From contig OX465105.1 of NCBI GenBank assembly GCA_949987565.1, positions 23,132,653 through 23,196,652 of the forward strand: a stretch of DNA of 64,000 bases, read 5' to 3'. This DNA comes from Luidia sarsii. Taxonomy: Eukaryota; Echinodermata; Asteroidea; Paxillosida; Luidiidae. Made by a program: the position numbers and the translations under genes. Below, piece after piece: positions 52,901 through 63,112 of the stretch. Under the pieces are notes generated by a model, which did no database searches, had not been told where the DNA came from, and worked only from the letters and a program-made list of their open reading frames with translations. Position 1 is the first letter of the stretch. Every line of letters begins with the position of its first letter.

Positions 52901-55900
52901 CCACGACGTCCCGCTTGCCGCCCTCGGAGTCCCGGTAGTATTTGTGGCTCAGGGTGTCGTGCACGAAGGCCGCCATAGGGTGGATGTGACGGGCCACTAT
53001 CTCGTCCAGGTCCTCAAACTCCTGAATGGGATCCGACGGCAAAACAGGCAGAAGACGTGAAGGGGTTGCTCATCGCAGTGGTGCAGGTAAGGGGAAGGGT
53101 GACCAAAGTCACGCGATGGTGACGTGTGAAGCTGCCCACATGATCCGCGCAGTCTACGCAAGCCACTCAGAACTATGCAAACAATTCTCATTTCCCGCTG
53201 CGTTTTTATCAGACAACACAGACGACGTGCTTGTGAAGCCGCTAAAAGTTTCAAAGGCCGACAAATGGTTGGATTTAACAAAATACTGCAAATTTTTTTC
53301 AAAATTTAGTGGGCCTGACGTTTCGATCCCAGCAGGATCTTTCTCAAAGGCAGATTTTTGCTGATTTTTTTTCTGCAACATTTTCAATTCCATGAAATCA
53401 TTACCTCATCATTAACGTCTTATCACTTCTCTTGATTATATGCATAGAGTGTATGTATAACCCATGTACCAGGAATTATAACTAACAGTGGATTCATTGG
53501 AAGATCGGATTGTAATTTGCTTTAAACAGCACAGAAATTGGCTTTTTGTGGATTTGCCGAAACACAAGCGAGCACCGACGATCTTATCTGTGAGAAAATT
53601 TTGGAGATAAAACTCTTCCTTTGCGATTATGATAGTTGGGGTATAATGCCGGTGTGAGGTTTGCCCACCCACCTCGCTTCCAATCCAGAGTGACGTGCCC
53701 AGACTGAAGACGTTCTCCTTGCCCTCTTCCCTGACATCGATGTGAGCGTAGATACCGTCCACCACCTTCCACGTCACTGTCAGGTGGTCCGAGCCCTAGC
53801 CAAGGTAACAAAGACAGCCACACAACAGCATCAACAGCCAAACCCGAAGAGCTCCAAGGACACACAGCATCAGCAAGAGCACACATTGGTTTCTTAGAAA
53901 GAGTCTCGTTAGTAGTGACGGAGAACGATTACTAAGGAGAGACTATCACGGTGGAACGTCGGTATAACTAACGCCGATATACAGAACATTCGGCTATAAG
54001 GAACATCCCCTTTGGCTCCCGATTTTTGTGTACAAAATATGTGGCCACAACTTCTACAACAAACGACCGCTATATCGAACAATTTTAATGGATCCCAGGA
54101 TTTTTGTTATAGCGACGTTCCACTGTATTACTAAGGATGAAGAGTCAATACAAGAGTAGACAGACTACATTCAAAGGCTCTAGACTGGTTATTGTAGACA
54201 CATTGGTGACTAAGGAAAGATAATGGCTACTATGATGAAAGGCAGATACAAAGGAAAGTTACATGGGTAGGAATGTCACTGACTGGCTGGTATTCACTAG
54301 TGGACAGACACTGATTCAGGAAAGGAATTGGTATGAAACAGAGATGGGTTCAATCGGGGGGGATAAAACTTGTTGCTAAGGACATACCAGCGGACATCAA
54401 GGGTGGATCAGAGACTAGCTACAAAGGCTAAGAGATAGACGGCTTCATGTACTAGAGTGAATGGCTGCCAGCCACTGTGGGCTGGACAGGGGACCGGTGA
54501 AGTCATGTCATACCTTGCTGCTAGGTCTGATGACAACTTCACCCAGTTCCATTGTATCAAGCAACTTCTCTGCCTCCTTGAAGGTGATGTTGTGAAACGA
54601 CGGGTGCACTATAACTCGCTTTACGTAGGCTGTCAGAACGGGACAACAAATTATCAAAAAAATCAGAGTGGATCTGCTAATTCCGCTTCATCAATCAGGT
54701 CACCAGCTACTCATCCATGCAAATGATAACTTCCTCTGTCAAACCCTAGTCACACTAGAGGTGGAGTGAGCCGGAATGCCATTGGAATGAAAGTTCTTTG
54801 CATTTTCCTGGAGATTCGAGGTGTAGTCTAAATGTTCTGACGGCATTCTAAATTCTCCTACTGTTTTCATTCTCCTATTGTTTTAAAACTATGTTAGGGA
54901 GCTAATACACCATCAGGAATGGGCAAGGATATGGGCTAATACACCATCGGGAATGGGCAAGGATATGGGCTTACACACCATCAGGAATTGTCAATGATAT
55001 GGGCTAATACACCATCAGGAATGGGCAAGGATATGGGCTAATACACCATCAGGAATTGTCAATGATATGGGCTAATACACCATCAGGAATGGGCAAGGAT
55101 ATGGGCTAATACACCATCAGGAATTGTCAATGATATGGGCTAAAACACCATCGGGAATGGGCAAGGATATGGGCTAATACACCATCAGGAATTGTCAATG
55201 ATATGGGCTAATACACCATCAGGAATGGGCAAGGATATGGGCTAATACACCATCAGGAATGGGCAAGGATATGGGCTAAAACACCATCGGGAATGGGCAA
55301 GGATATGGGCTAATACACCTTCGGGAATGGCCAAGGATATGGGCTAATACACCATCAGGAATGGGCAAGGATATGGGCTAATACACCATCGGGAATGGGC
55401 AAGCATATGGGCTAATACACCATCAGGAATGGGCAAGGATATGGGCTAATACACCATCGGGAATGGGCAAGGACCAATCCAGCCGGTTCGAAGTGCATTC
55501 TAAGTATCCAAAAGACATTTTGAATATCCTTTATTCCGGTAGGTTCTGCTTGATTCCTGCAGAGCCCAAATAAGTACACTGTATGACAGGAATGACAACA
55601 ATTTAAGATAATCGCTGATTTATATCCAAGCAGATCTAAGGACTTTGTCCTTTGCTTGAACAAAGGCCACCTCTGCCTTCATTGAGCAACGGACGACTAA
55701 TGCATGATTGCCTTATCGGTATGTACATGCTTGGGGGACTTGCGACGGACGCCTACCTTGGGCAGACTTCTTTTTGCTCTCTTCATCCTTGCGCTGGTCC
55801 TTGCTGAAGACCGCGTGGTCAAAGAACGTGTCCCTGGCCGGGGCAAACTCTCCGTTCTTATCCTGGAGGTCTGAGCTCCGACTGGTCAAGTCCACTCGGA

Positions 55901-58900
55901 AGTGTTCAATCTCAATCTTGGTGATGCGGCAGTGCAGGGTCATACCAACCTTTGGGAGGAGGAGGGGAGGGGGGGATTTCAAATTCTTTCCCTCAAAACT
56001 TTGCGCAGCAAAAGACATTTTATTTTGGATTGTCATGAAGTCGCGATTACTTTGCAATGACACCGTGCACAATCAATCTGCTTTTTGGCGTGAATCTCAA
56101 GAGGTTTTTCTCAGTCGTTCCAGGCAAACTGAAACAAGGAATTCATCGTACATGGTGTCACACCAAGCTACTGATGAATTTAGGAGAAGAACTGTCTTAG
56201 CTATTTCACAGGATTTCACACAATATCCTTGAAGCCATTACAATTGTAAGGAATCAGAGCAGGCAGATGGCACATCAATCATGTCAATAGTATACTGACA
56301 CCTTTCTGCCAATTTTGGTGAAGATAAAATCTGGTAATAATGTAATAATTAACGAGATAAAATGCTCATAAATATGAAGGGCCTTGGAAGGAAGAAATGC
56401 TGTTTTATTGTAAAGCATTCTTTGTAGTGGCTACTGGAAGCCAAAATGATAGTTATAAAAGTGTGGCAACTTCCCATACTGAACCACACATATGCAAGTA
56501 TCATTCGTATGATATGAGTTTTACGTCAAGGAGAATGTAATTCAATGAGGGTTTGCCTTACAGAATGTAATAAGCACTGAGTGCTCAGTGCTTTGCCCGA
56601 TGTACCGGGCCATATCATAGATTTCATTATATGATATGCAGATACCAGTATACAGATTTGAATCCACCAAACGACCTCAACCAGCTCAGGGGTCCAGTGG
56701 TTAAGACGTCTGCACTAGAAAGCAGGAGTCACGGGTTCAAATCCTGCCCGGGCTACCTGTATTTTTTTTCCAGCAGGCAATCGGGCAAAGCACTGAGCTT
56801 ATTACGTCGGGGGTAGGGCAACCCTTTCATTGAAATACGCAAGTAGTTAAAGAAACGCTCTTCTGAGGAATATCTCCTAGCAGATATCACCTACCCTAAC
56901 TCTCTCCTCAGGACTGGACACTCGCTTGTCGCTGATCATCTTGGTGGGGATGAATCCACTGATGCCATTGTCCAAACGGACCTTGACACCAACGGCCTGC
57001 CCCAGGCATGCACCCCCATCAAAATGGCTCCACACCTAGGCAAAGGAGCAATGGATGTCACCTCAAAACCAAACAAACATTTTGTAGGATCTAGCCAGCA
57101 GAAGGAGAAAGAACTTAGGTTAGGTTAGGGAAAAAAAACCGTCACTTGAACGGAATTTGAACCCGGGTTTAACATACCGGCGCTTTGCCACCTGAGCTAT
57201 GCAGGCCTTTAGTGAGGGCCTTCTAAAACAGTCAACTACGGGGTAGGGACATCAGTCACTTTAATGGTTAATTAACTTGATATACAAAAGTGTTGCAAAC
57301 TGCTTACTGACTAAAATTACCAAAATGCAAATCTCAAAATTTAGTGGGCCCGACGATTCGATCCTAGCAGGACCTTTCTCAAAGGCAGGGAAAGGTCCTG
57401 CTAGGAAAGGTCCTGCTAGGATCGAAACGACAGGCCCACTAAATTTGGAGATTTGTATTTTGGTAATTTTAGTCAGTAAGCAGTTTTTGTATATCACTTT
57501 AAGTTATTTTTTATTGTATTTGTTAATTTGAACCGGTATGTATAGCGCATTTGAACATGCATAATGGAATTTGCGATATCAAAATGAATTTAATAATAAC
57601 GAGAAATATATGTCTGTTGTGAAACAGAGCATAGAGCTTTTCCGCTTCTGTTTTTAACAAGTCATAGAATAGCCCCATTCCTACTCCAAAACGCATGTAC
57701 ATATTTTGTGCACGAAGCCTATGGGACTCGAGTGTGGTATTCAAAAATTCATAATAATTATAAACAATGGTCCTTTGGTTCCAAACTTTAGATTTGGAAT
57801 GTCTAGCACGATAGCTAATTACATACCAAATTTTGATGACGTCATGATTGCCATATGTCATTTTGGCTCCGGAAGGTGTTTCTAAACCATGTCCCCAATA
57901 GATATCAAACAAAAAATGAAAACAATCTCGCTCCATTGGCCAAATATGCTCATTTCAATGTGAAAATCTGAAAAGTTCATGACCTCATAAATATTCATGA
58001 GATGACGTCACGGTCAATTGATGGCAATTTTTGGATACACCTTTTCCCAACTTAGATACAGTGCAAAGTTGAAACCAAACAAACTTTCACTTTTGCTTTT
58101 AATGGATTTTGAAATTTGCCCCTTTAAAGCAATGTCACGTGACACGTGATGACGTCATGATGATATCAAGGTGTTTAGGATCAATTTCAGCATGGGCTTT
58201 ATGCATTTGCCACGTTTGAAAAAAATCCAAGTCTGTTCAATGACCAAAGTCGTGCTTACAAAACCCCTGTGCATTGTCTATGGGCTTTGGGGGAGAAGAA
58301 GAAGAAGAAAAAAAAAAATCAGAACAAAAGATATAGCTTTTCCGCCGCTTCCCTGGAAGCGGCGGAAAAGCTAATAATACTAATAATTGACGAGCTTACC
58401 TCACTGAGCTCAGGGAAGTTGTCCTGCTGGCAGAAGGGACACTGCCACAGACCTGTCTCATCATTACGCACTGGGTTGGCCTGGTCCAGCTGGTCTTTAG
58501 GAGGCCTGCGTCTGGCAATACCAGTCACTGTGCACAGCACCATCTTACCTGAAGGGCAACACAACCGTGCAGGAATAGGCACTTAGTGGCACGCTCCTAT
58601 CATGTTTTACACGGCAAACTCGGGGAGCATTGATCCAGGACTGAGACTATTATTAGAGGTAATTCATTTTGAAAGGTGGCATTGGTCTCTCACATAACCA
58701 CTGTCTCATTCTTTTTCCAGACTTCCAATGGTCTTGGCTTGGTGGAAGATTTGAAACAGATTCCCTTTTTTTTTTTTTGCTTGATTAAAACCCGATGCTA
58801 CGTTTGTTGAAGCTGAAGCTGGTTTGAACGGTCACGGCATGGTAGGCCTTGTGCTTATCCACAGAGATTTAAGGCATCGTTGGCCATCCTGATTTATGTA

Positions 58901-61900
58901 TGAGTTGAATCATTACACACAAATCTCATTTTTTTGGTACAATGTGTTTCTGAATCTTACACAATTTAAAAAATTGGTAATATTTATGGTTTGTCAAGAT
59001 GAATCTAAGAATGGCTTCCCCCCTCCCTCATACAAATAATATCCCCCACACAGCCCCAACCAGCTCATGGGGATAAGACATCTGCACTAGAAAGCTAGAA
59101 AGTTGCACGTTCAGATATGGCTGCCTGTGCTAATTACATGCTACTAGGGCATACCCTCATTGAAAAAGGTTACATGTACTTGTTCACTTCCAAACTAAGT
59201 AAAGCCAGCCATTGGACAGTGAGTGGTTGTTTGAAGCCATCTAGATACTCAGAACACAAAGACTACCGTACCTGTGCTAATTACACGCTACTAGGGCATA
59301 CCCTCATTGAAAAAGGTCACTTGTTCACTTCCAAACTGAGTAAAGCCAGCCATTGGACAGTGAGTGGTTGTTTGAAGCCATCTAGATACTCAGAACACAA
59401 AGACTATCTGTGCTAATTACATGCTACTAGGGCATACCACAAAAAAAGCTGTGCTAATTACATGCTATTAAGGCATACCCTCATTGAAAAAGGTTACTTG
59501 TTCACTTCCAAACTCGGTAAAGCCAGCCATTGGACAGGGAGTGTGACTGGCGGCTTGAAGCCATCTAGATACTCAGAACACAAAGACTACCTGTGCTAAT
59601 TACATGCTACTAAGGCATACCCTCATTGAAAAAGGTTACTTGTTCACTTCCAAACTAAGTAAAGCCAGCCATTGGACAGTGAGTGTGACTGGCGGCTTGA
59701 AGCCATCTCTGATCTGAGAACACAGACAGCCCAGCCTGGATGGGGTTGGACTCCAGCTTACCTCTATGGAAGGTCTCTGGAGTCTCCTTGGTCAGCATGC
59801 TGAAGGTTTCCTCGGCCGAGGGCGGGTGGTAAGGAGAGCGTAGGTCCTTATAGCGATTATTCAGCTCAGCTCGGATGTCATACAGGGTGATGCTTTTGTT
59901 CCCATAGCCCTTCAGGATGACAAGTTTGATACAACAGACCATTAGCAATTCATTCAAATAAGTTCCAAGTGACTCAATCCTTCTCGAATTCTATAAAACG
60001 CACATCCCAGGCAGATTTATTTCCTACAGACACTTTTTACTTGGCTTTGAGAAAGGCCCTGCTAGGATCAAAACGTCAGGCCCTGCTAAATTCTAATAAA
60101 ACTGCTGCAAAATGCAGACAGCTATTTGAGAGCATGAGATAACGTGTGTGAGATTAAAACACACAACCCCGATTCAGATTCCGATGATCTCACCCAAAAG
60201 CATGTGCTAGTAATGATACGACACCTTGGGCATAAAAGCATTGTGCGGCCATCCCATCCCATCCCATCCCATCCCATCCCATGCCATGTCATCCCATGCC
60301 ATGCCATCCCATCCCATCCCATCCCACCCCACCCCACCCCATCCCATCCCATCCCATCCCACCCCACCCCACCCCACCCCACCCAATCCCATCCCATCCC
60401 ATCCCATCCCATCCCACCCCATCCCATCCCATCCCATCCCACCCCACCCCATCCCATCCCATCCCATCCCATCCCACCCCATCCCATCCCATCCCACCCC
60501 ATCCCATCCCATCCCATCCCACCCCACCCCATCCCATCCCATCCCATCCCATCCCACCCCATCCCATCCCATCCCATCCCACCCCACCCCATCCCATCCC
60601 ATCCCATCCCATCCCATCCCACCCCACCCCATCCCATCCCATCCCATCCCATCCCACCCCATCCCATCCCATCCCATCCCATCCCACCCCATCCCATCCC
60701 ACCCCATCCCATCCCATCCCATCCCATCCCACCCCATCCCATCCCACCCCACCCCATCCCATCCCATCCCATCCCACCCCACCCCACCCCATCCCATCCC
60801 ATCCCATCCCGTCCCATCCCATCCCACCCCATCCCATCCCATCCCACCCCATCCCACCCCACCCCATCCCATCCCACCCCACCCCACCCCACCCCACCCC
60901 ATCCCATCCCATCCCATCCCATCCCACCCCATCCCGTCCTGACCTGTCTCTCCAGCTCCTCGGCGAAGGCGTCAAGGTCCAGGTCTTTCAGCTTGTCCGG
61001 GTTGTCTAGGATCTCTTCCAGTGCTTCTGCCGGGTTGGCGTCGTCGGCTGCTTCGTCGTACTCCAGGGCATCCACTGCCATCTTCCGCGCCCACTCATAG
61101 GTCTCATTGTGGATACGTGTGCTGTCCAGGACTTCAATGTAGGAGTCCGAGCTGTAGGTGTGTGGGCGACAACATCCACAATCCAAATGCATGCACATCA
61201 GCCAAAGTCATACAAACATGTAACTACTAATTGACTGAAACAACCAAAATAAAAATCTAAAAATATCAGAGGACCTTTCCCAAAGGCAGAATCAGCATAT
61301 AGACAAAGTGTACATTAAATCTAAGAGCCAGTCATCGGATTCAGTATGAATTCGAATTTTTTTCCCATTTTTTTGGAAGCGGTATTCTTTGTGAGAAATC
61401 CGCCAATCTTCTCTTTTCTGGACATCTTTTGTCCGATTCAAGTAATGCTCTACTGTAAATGATATACAAAAATGTTGCAAACTGCTTGCTGACTGAAATT
61501 ACCAAAATGCAAATCTCAAAATTTAGTGGGCCTGACGTTTCGATCCTAGCAGGACCTTTCTCAAAGACAGAGAAAGGTCCTGCTAGGATGGAAACGTCAG
61601 GCCCACTAAATTTTGAGCTCTACTGTAGATGTTTGTTGCTTTCCTGCTTGCTGAATCCATACAGGAGATCAGTAATGAGAGCAAGAGATGGGGTTCTGAC
61701 CTGTCCCCGAGCGAGGTGGTGTCAATCCTGATGAAGCCGGCGCAGTTGATGAAGACCTTGGGGCCCAGCTTACAGACAGTCACCAGCTGGTTGCGATTCT
61801 CCAGACGCTGGTTCTGCTGCTTCAAGGTCTGCAGAACCGATCAGAGCACACGTGCGAACTGACTATCAACCTGCTTGGCCCCATTGTCTCGTGACGGTCA

Positions 61901-63112
61901 GGGTAAACGCTCTTGAGCGGCAGAGAACGCGAGACTAGGACGTTTGTCTGGCATGATGGATTCGCAATGTGCAATGCTTGGACAGTCTGTCCTCACACTG
62001 AGCGTGGCTCTGAGAAGAGCCGGTAACTCCCACTCTCAGCCAGAGTCACCGGCTCTTCTCAGAGTCACACACATTCTGAGAACAGATTATCTATATGGTG
62101 ATACTGCAATCATTACACTAGACGGGAACCTACAGAACAACTTCAATACCTACAATAATATGTAAATATGTTGCAAACTGCTCACTGAATAAAATGACAA
62201 AAAAAAATGAATATCAAAAATTAGGAGGGGCTGCATTTTGATCCTAGCGGAAACTTTCTCAAAGGCAGTGATTCTGCCTTTGAGAAAGGTCCTGCTAGGA
62301 TGGAAACATCAGGCCCTCCAAAGTTTTGATACTTACAGGGTTTCAAAAGCCCCTTATCATCTCTGAGCTTCATCCTCAGGCCAATTTCAGCCTTTGGATC
62401 TTCAGCATCATTTTTTCAAAACTCCCCTTTGACACGCATTGCAATTCCTCTGATTTCTGAAAGACTTCTTATCCTCAGTAGGTTTGGAGGTTGTACTGAT
62501 GCGGATTCATGTCAGTAATTACAGTTGTACATTACAAAAGCAGTTGAAACCACATTGCTTCAAAATGTCCCAGAAATGACCTAGAACAATTGGTTAAGGC
62601 AGGAACACTAATTGCAATGATAGATATACATAGCCGTGGTTTAGAATGAGCATAATTTAATGTATATGGCAGACAGGGCTGTGATATAAAGTTAGGCACT
62701 GGCTACTAAGCCTACTTGAAGACAGGCCATGCATGGCTGTTCCATACAGCATAGTGGAAGGTTTGCAGTGACACCATGTATATATCTTCTCTTTCAAGAA
62801 GTAGGCCTTATGGGTCTGAATAGAGCCGGTAATTCCACATTTGGGGTAGTGTGTACTCTGCCCGTCGTCAGGAGACTGACTGACAATAAGCTTTTCCACC
62901 ATGCAAACCTTCAGGTCTTATCTTTCCATAGAGCGCTGACTCACCCTGAGGATATTGTGTCCTTTCCTGGGGCCAAGGCCGCAGATGAACTGCACCAGGC
63001 ATTGGGTGTGTGGATGTGAGATGGCCCGGTTGATATCCATGCCCACCTCATTGACCCTGTAGATGAACTCTTGGTGCAGCGCTTCCTGCAACTCCTCTCT
63101 GCCCACAGAGTC
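46658..63112 (-). CDS. supt6h: Transcription elongation factor SPT6, C-terminal half (15 exons)
   Basis: Fifteen exons join in frame for 867 residues plus stop: 62945-63112, 61701-61828, 60944-61151, 59762-59909, 58400-58548, 56895-57035, 55757-55949, 54514-54629, 53673-53795, 52833-53021, 51791-51953, 50884-50961, 48244-48470, 47439-47716, 46658-46952. Order of domains: helix-hairpin-helix (GLGPRKG), death-like core, S1 RNA-binding fold (about window residues 270-345), tandem SH2 (385-570; phosphate-binding Arg in VVIRPSS) that binds the phosphorylated RNA polymerase II linker, then a Thr-Pro/Ser-Pro-rich tail ending [10 protein letters not shown]. Human SPT6 is about 1,726 residues, so the N-terminal half lies right of the window. 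SPT6 is a histone chaperone acting in the nucleus during elongation. Confidence 0.97.
47439..47716 (-). CDS. supt6h: supt6h exon (RTPQ repeats)
   Basis: Imperfect tandem MRTPQ/IRTPQ repeats about nine residues apart ([16 protein letters not shown]), then a Gln/Ser-rich stretch ([16 protein letters not shown]). The phospho-acceptor-like TP repeats look expanded relative to the vertebrate protein as I recall it. Confidence 0.92.
47842..48193. mobile_element. ACAACATTGG-family miniature element in a supt6h intron
   Basis: Ends AGCCCAATACAACATTTGG and CCAATGTTGTATAGGGCCT. The interior resembles the 609-bp unit at 36.7-37.9 kb in the opposite orientation (TTGCTCGCGAGTAATAAACT). Confidence 0.75.
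48244..48470 (-). CDS. supt6h: supt6h exon (Thr-Pro tail)
   Basis: [20 protein letters not shown] and [16 protein letters not shown]. The human tail also has ATPLMTPSYS, supporting the assignment. Confidence 0.92.
49960..50190. repeat. Direct repeat pair flanking a 24-bp-arm hairpin
   Basis: GCCTTGTTGAGCCGAGTACA occurs near 49981 and 50123. Between the copies, TAGGCTTGGGCGGTTT at 50054 pairs with AAACCGCCCAAGCCTA ending at 50101, a compact hairpin. Confidence 0.75.
50884..50961 (-). CDS. supt6h: supt6h exon (tail, short)
   Basis: 78 nt: [20 protein letters not shown] then VYSYM, start of the Thr-Pro tail. Acceptor TTTGTACATAG, donor GTAAGT, phase 1/1. Confidence 0.88.
51200..51456. mobile_element. 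Head-to-head Penelope-like termini (117-bp inverted arms)
   Basis: Arms of 117 bp separated by about 21 bp, with a few mismatches. Each contains GAACAGTATACTCTGC next to GTTTCGAACAG or its complement GTTCGAAACGTCGAG, plus TGAAGA, a hammerhead-like arrangement. Confidence 0.7.
51791..51953 (-). CDS. supt6h: supt6h exon (C-terminal SH2)
   Basis: [50 protein letters not shown]. Acceptor GTCGCCAG, donor GTAAGC. Confidence 0.95.
52351..52820. mobile_element. CACTA-type miniature transposon, copy 2
   Basis: Same element as 40993-41458 in reverse orientation, flanked by TCA on both sides (52348-52350, 52821-52823). CACTATG ends, subterminal TTTCACGG arrays, no ORF of its own. Confidence 0.8.
52833..53021 (-). 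CDS. supt6h: supt6h exon (between SH2 folds), next to a CACTA element
   Basis: 63 codons, [20 protein letters not shown] to [10 protein letters not shown]. The donor GTAAGA is followed by just nine intron bases before the TCA duplication of the CACTA element. Confidence 0.95.
53295..53360 (-). repeat. Penelope terminal fragment
   Basis: GTGGGCCTGACGTTTCGATC and TTTCTCAAAGGCAG, in the intron between the exons at 53673 and 53021. Confidence 0.75.
53673..53795 (-). CDS. supt6h: supt6h exon (N-terminal SH2)
   Basis: 41 codons: [20 protein letters not shown] and [20 protein letters not shown]. Acceptor TTGGCTAG, donor GTGGGT. Confidence 0.95.
54514..54629 (-). CDS. supt6h: supt6h exon (N-terminal SH2)
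   Basis: [20 protein letters not shown] and [11 protein letters not shown]; the Arg is the FLVR-type phosphate binder. Acceptor TTCTGACAG, donor GTATGA. Missed by long-ORF inspection because it is only 116 nt. Confidence 0.94.
54897..55473. repeat. 34-bp minisatellite, about 17 copies
   Basis: Unit GGGCTAATACACCATCAGGA followed by ATGGGCAAGGATAT. A second variant with ATTGTCAATGATAT is interspersed, showing that mixed types were amplified together. Lies in a supt6h intron. Confidence 0.95.
55757..55949 (-). CDS. supt6h: supt6h exon (S1 domain, second half)
   Basis: [20 protein letters not shown] finishes the S1 fold; then a charged linker ([14 protein letters not shown]). Phase 1 at the donor GTAGGC. 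Confidence 0.95.
56545..56835 (+). mobile_element. tRNA-derived module inside inverted repeats
   Basis: GGTCCAGTGGTTAAGACGTC (A-box type) and GGGTTCAAATCCTGCCC (B-box type) at 56690-56750 are enclosed by inverted arms carrying ATAAGCACTGAG and GCTTTGCCCGA on the left and their complements on the right (56783-56806). Confidence 0.6.
56895..57035 (-). CDS. supt6h: supt6h exon (S1 domain, first half)
   Basis: 47 codons: [39 protein letters not shown]. Acceptor TTTGCCTAG, donor GTAGGT. Confidence 0.95.
57140..57225 (-). repeat. tRNA-derived SINE head
   Basis: Minus-strand CATAGCTCAGGTGGCAAAGC then CCCGGGTTCAAATTCCG. Stems incomplete. Confidence 0.5.
57277..57500. repeat. Inverted pair of Penelope termini
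   Basis: TTGCAAACTGCTTACTGACT and the GAAACG block occur once in each orientation around a centre at about 57390, where AGGTCCTGCTAGGA is duplicated. Confidence 0.8.
57995..58380. repeat. AT-rich repeat shared with 17.08-17.4 kb
   Basis: TGACACGTGATGACGTCATG and GCTTTTCCGCCGC tie it to the inverted counterpart at 17.09-17.37 kb. GCCGCTTCC/GGAAGCGGC forms a hairpin at its right end, close to an exon donor. Confidence 0.65.
58400..58548 (-). CDS. supt6h: supt6h exon
   Basis: Contains [17 protein letters not shown] and [20 protein letters not shown], a near-invariant SPT6 segment. An AT-rich repeat with CCGCCGCTTCC ends about 20 bp from the donor. Confidence 0.96.
59126..59735. repeat. Tandem repeat, 136-147-bp units
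   Basis: TGTGCTAATTACATGCTACT or close variants begin units at 59126, 59273, 59409 (41-bp partial), 59450 and 59592. Preceded at 59054 by a decayed relative of the tRNA-derived element at 56.7 kb. Confidence 0.9.
59762..59909 (-). CDS. supt6h: supt6h exon
   Basis: [20 protein letters not shown] to [12 protein letters not shown], end of the death-like region. Acceptor CATCCTGAAG, donor GTAAGC, phase 1. Confidence 0.95.
60249..60935. repeat. (CCCAT/CCCAC)n satellite, G-rich in the supt6h transcript
   Basis: About 690 bp of CCCAT pentamers irregularly mixed with CCCAC, with rare interruptions. Long open frames on both strands (His-Pro or Gly-Trp-Asp-Gly repeats) are artefacts. Confidence 0.97.
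60944..61151 (-). CDS. supt6h: supt6h exon, donor abuts a 690-bp G-rich satellite
   Basis: [20 protein letters not shown] to [13 protein letters not shown]. The donor is GTCAGGAC at 60936-60943, and (GGGAT/GGGGT)n begins immediately after it. Confidence 0.95.
61461..61617. repeat. Inverted pair of Penelope termini
   Basis: The same two blocks as at 57277 face each other around 61570. One arm has GATGGAAACGTC instead of GATCGAAACGTC. Confidence 0.8.
61701..61828 (-). CDS. supt6h: supt6h exon
   Basis: [19 protein letters not shown] then [20 protein letters not shown], following the same order as human SPT6. Donor GTCAGA, phase 2. Confidence 0.95.
62004..62068. repeat. Hairpin, 22-bp arms
   Basis: GTGGCTCTGAGAAGAGCCGG pairs with CCGGCTCTTCTCAGAGTCAC around a 20-nt loop. 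Confidence 0.8.
62165..62335. repeat. Inverted pair of diverged Penelope termini
   Basis: TTGCAAACTGCTCACTGAAT on the left, GAGAAAGGTCCTGCTAGGAT with GGAAACATCAGGCCC on the right. More decayed than the other pairs. Confidence 0.65.
62945..63112 (-). CDS. supt6h: supt6h exon (HhH region)
   Basis: 56 codons, phase 0/0. [19 protein letters not shown] then [14 protein letters not shown], the helix-hairpin-helix. Acceptor GTCTACTCAG, donor GTGAGT. First exon visible; the next one upstream is beyond 64000. Confidence 0.95.

Noticed and set aside
57145..57220. Candidate true tRNA genes at 57.15, 56.69, 19.1 and 5.67 kb
   Set aside because: A- and B-box sequences are present, but acceptor and anticodon stems do not pair, and the flanks are shared repeats, so SINE-type relics are the better reading.
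60144..61100. Very long ORFs of His-Pro-Ser or Gly-Trp-Asp-Gly repeats on both strands
   Set aside because: They are translations of the CCCAT/CCCAC pentamer satellite, open in several frames at once because the unit contains no stop.
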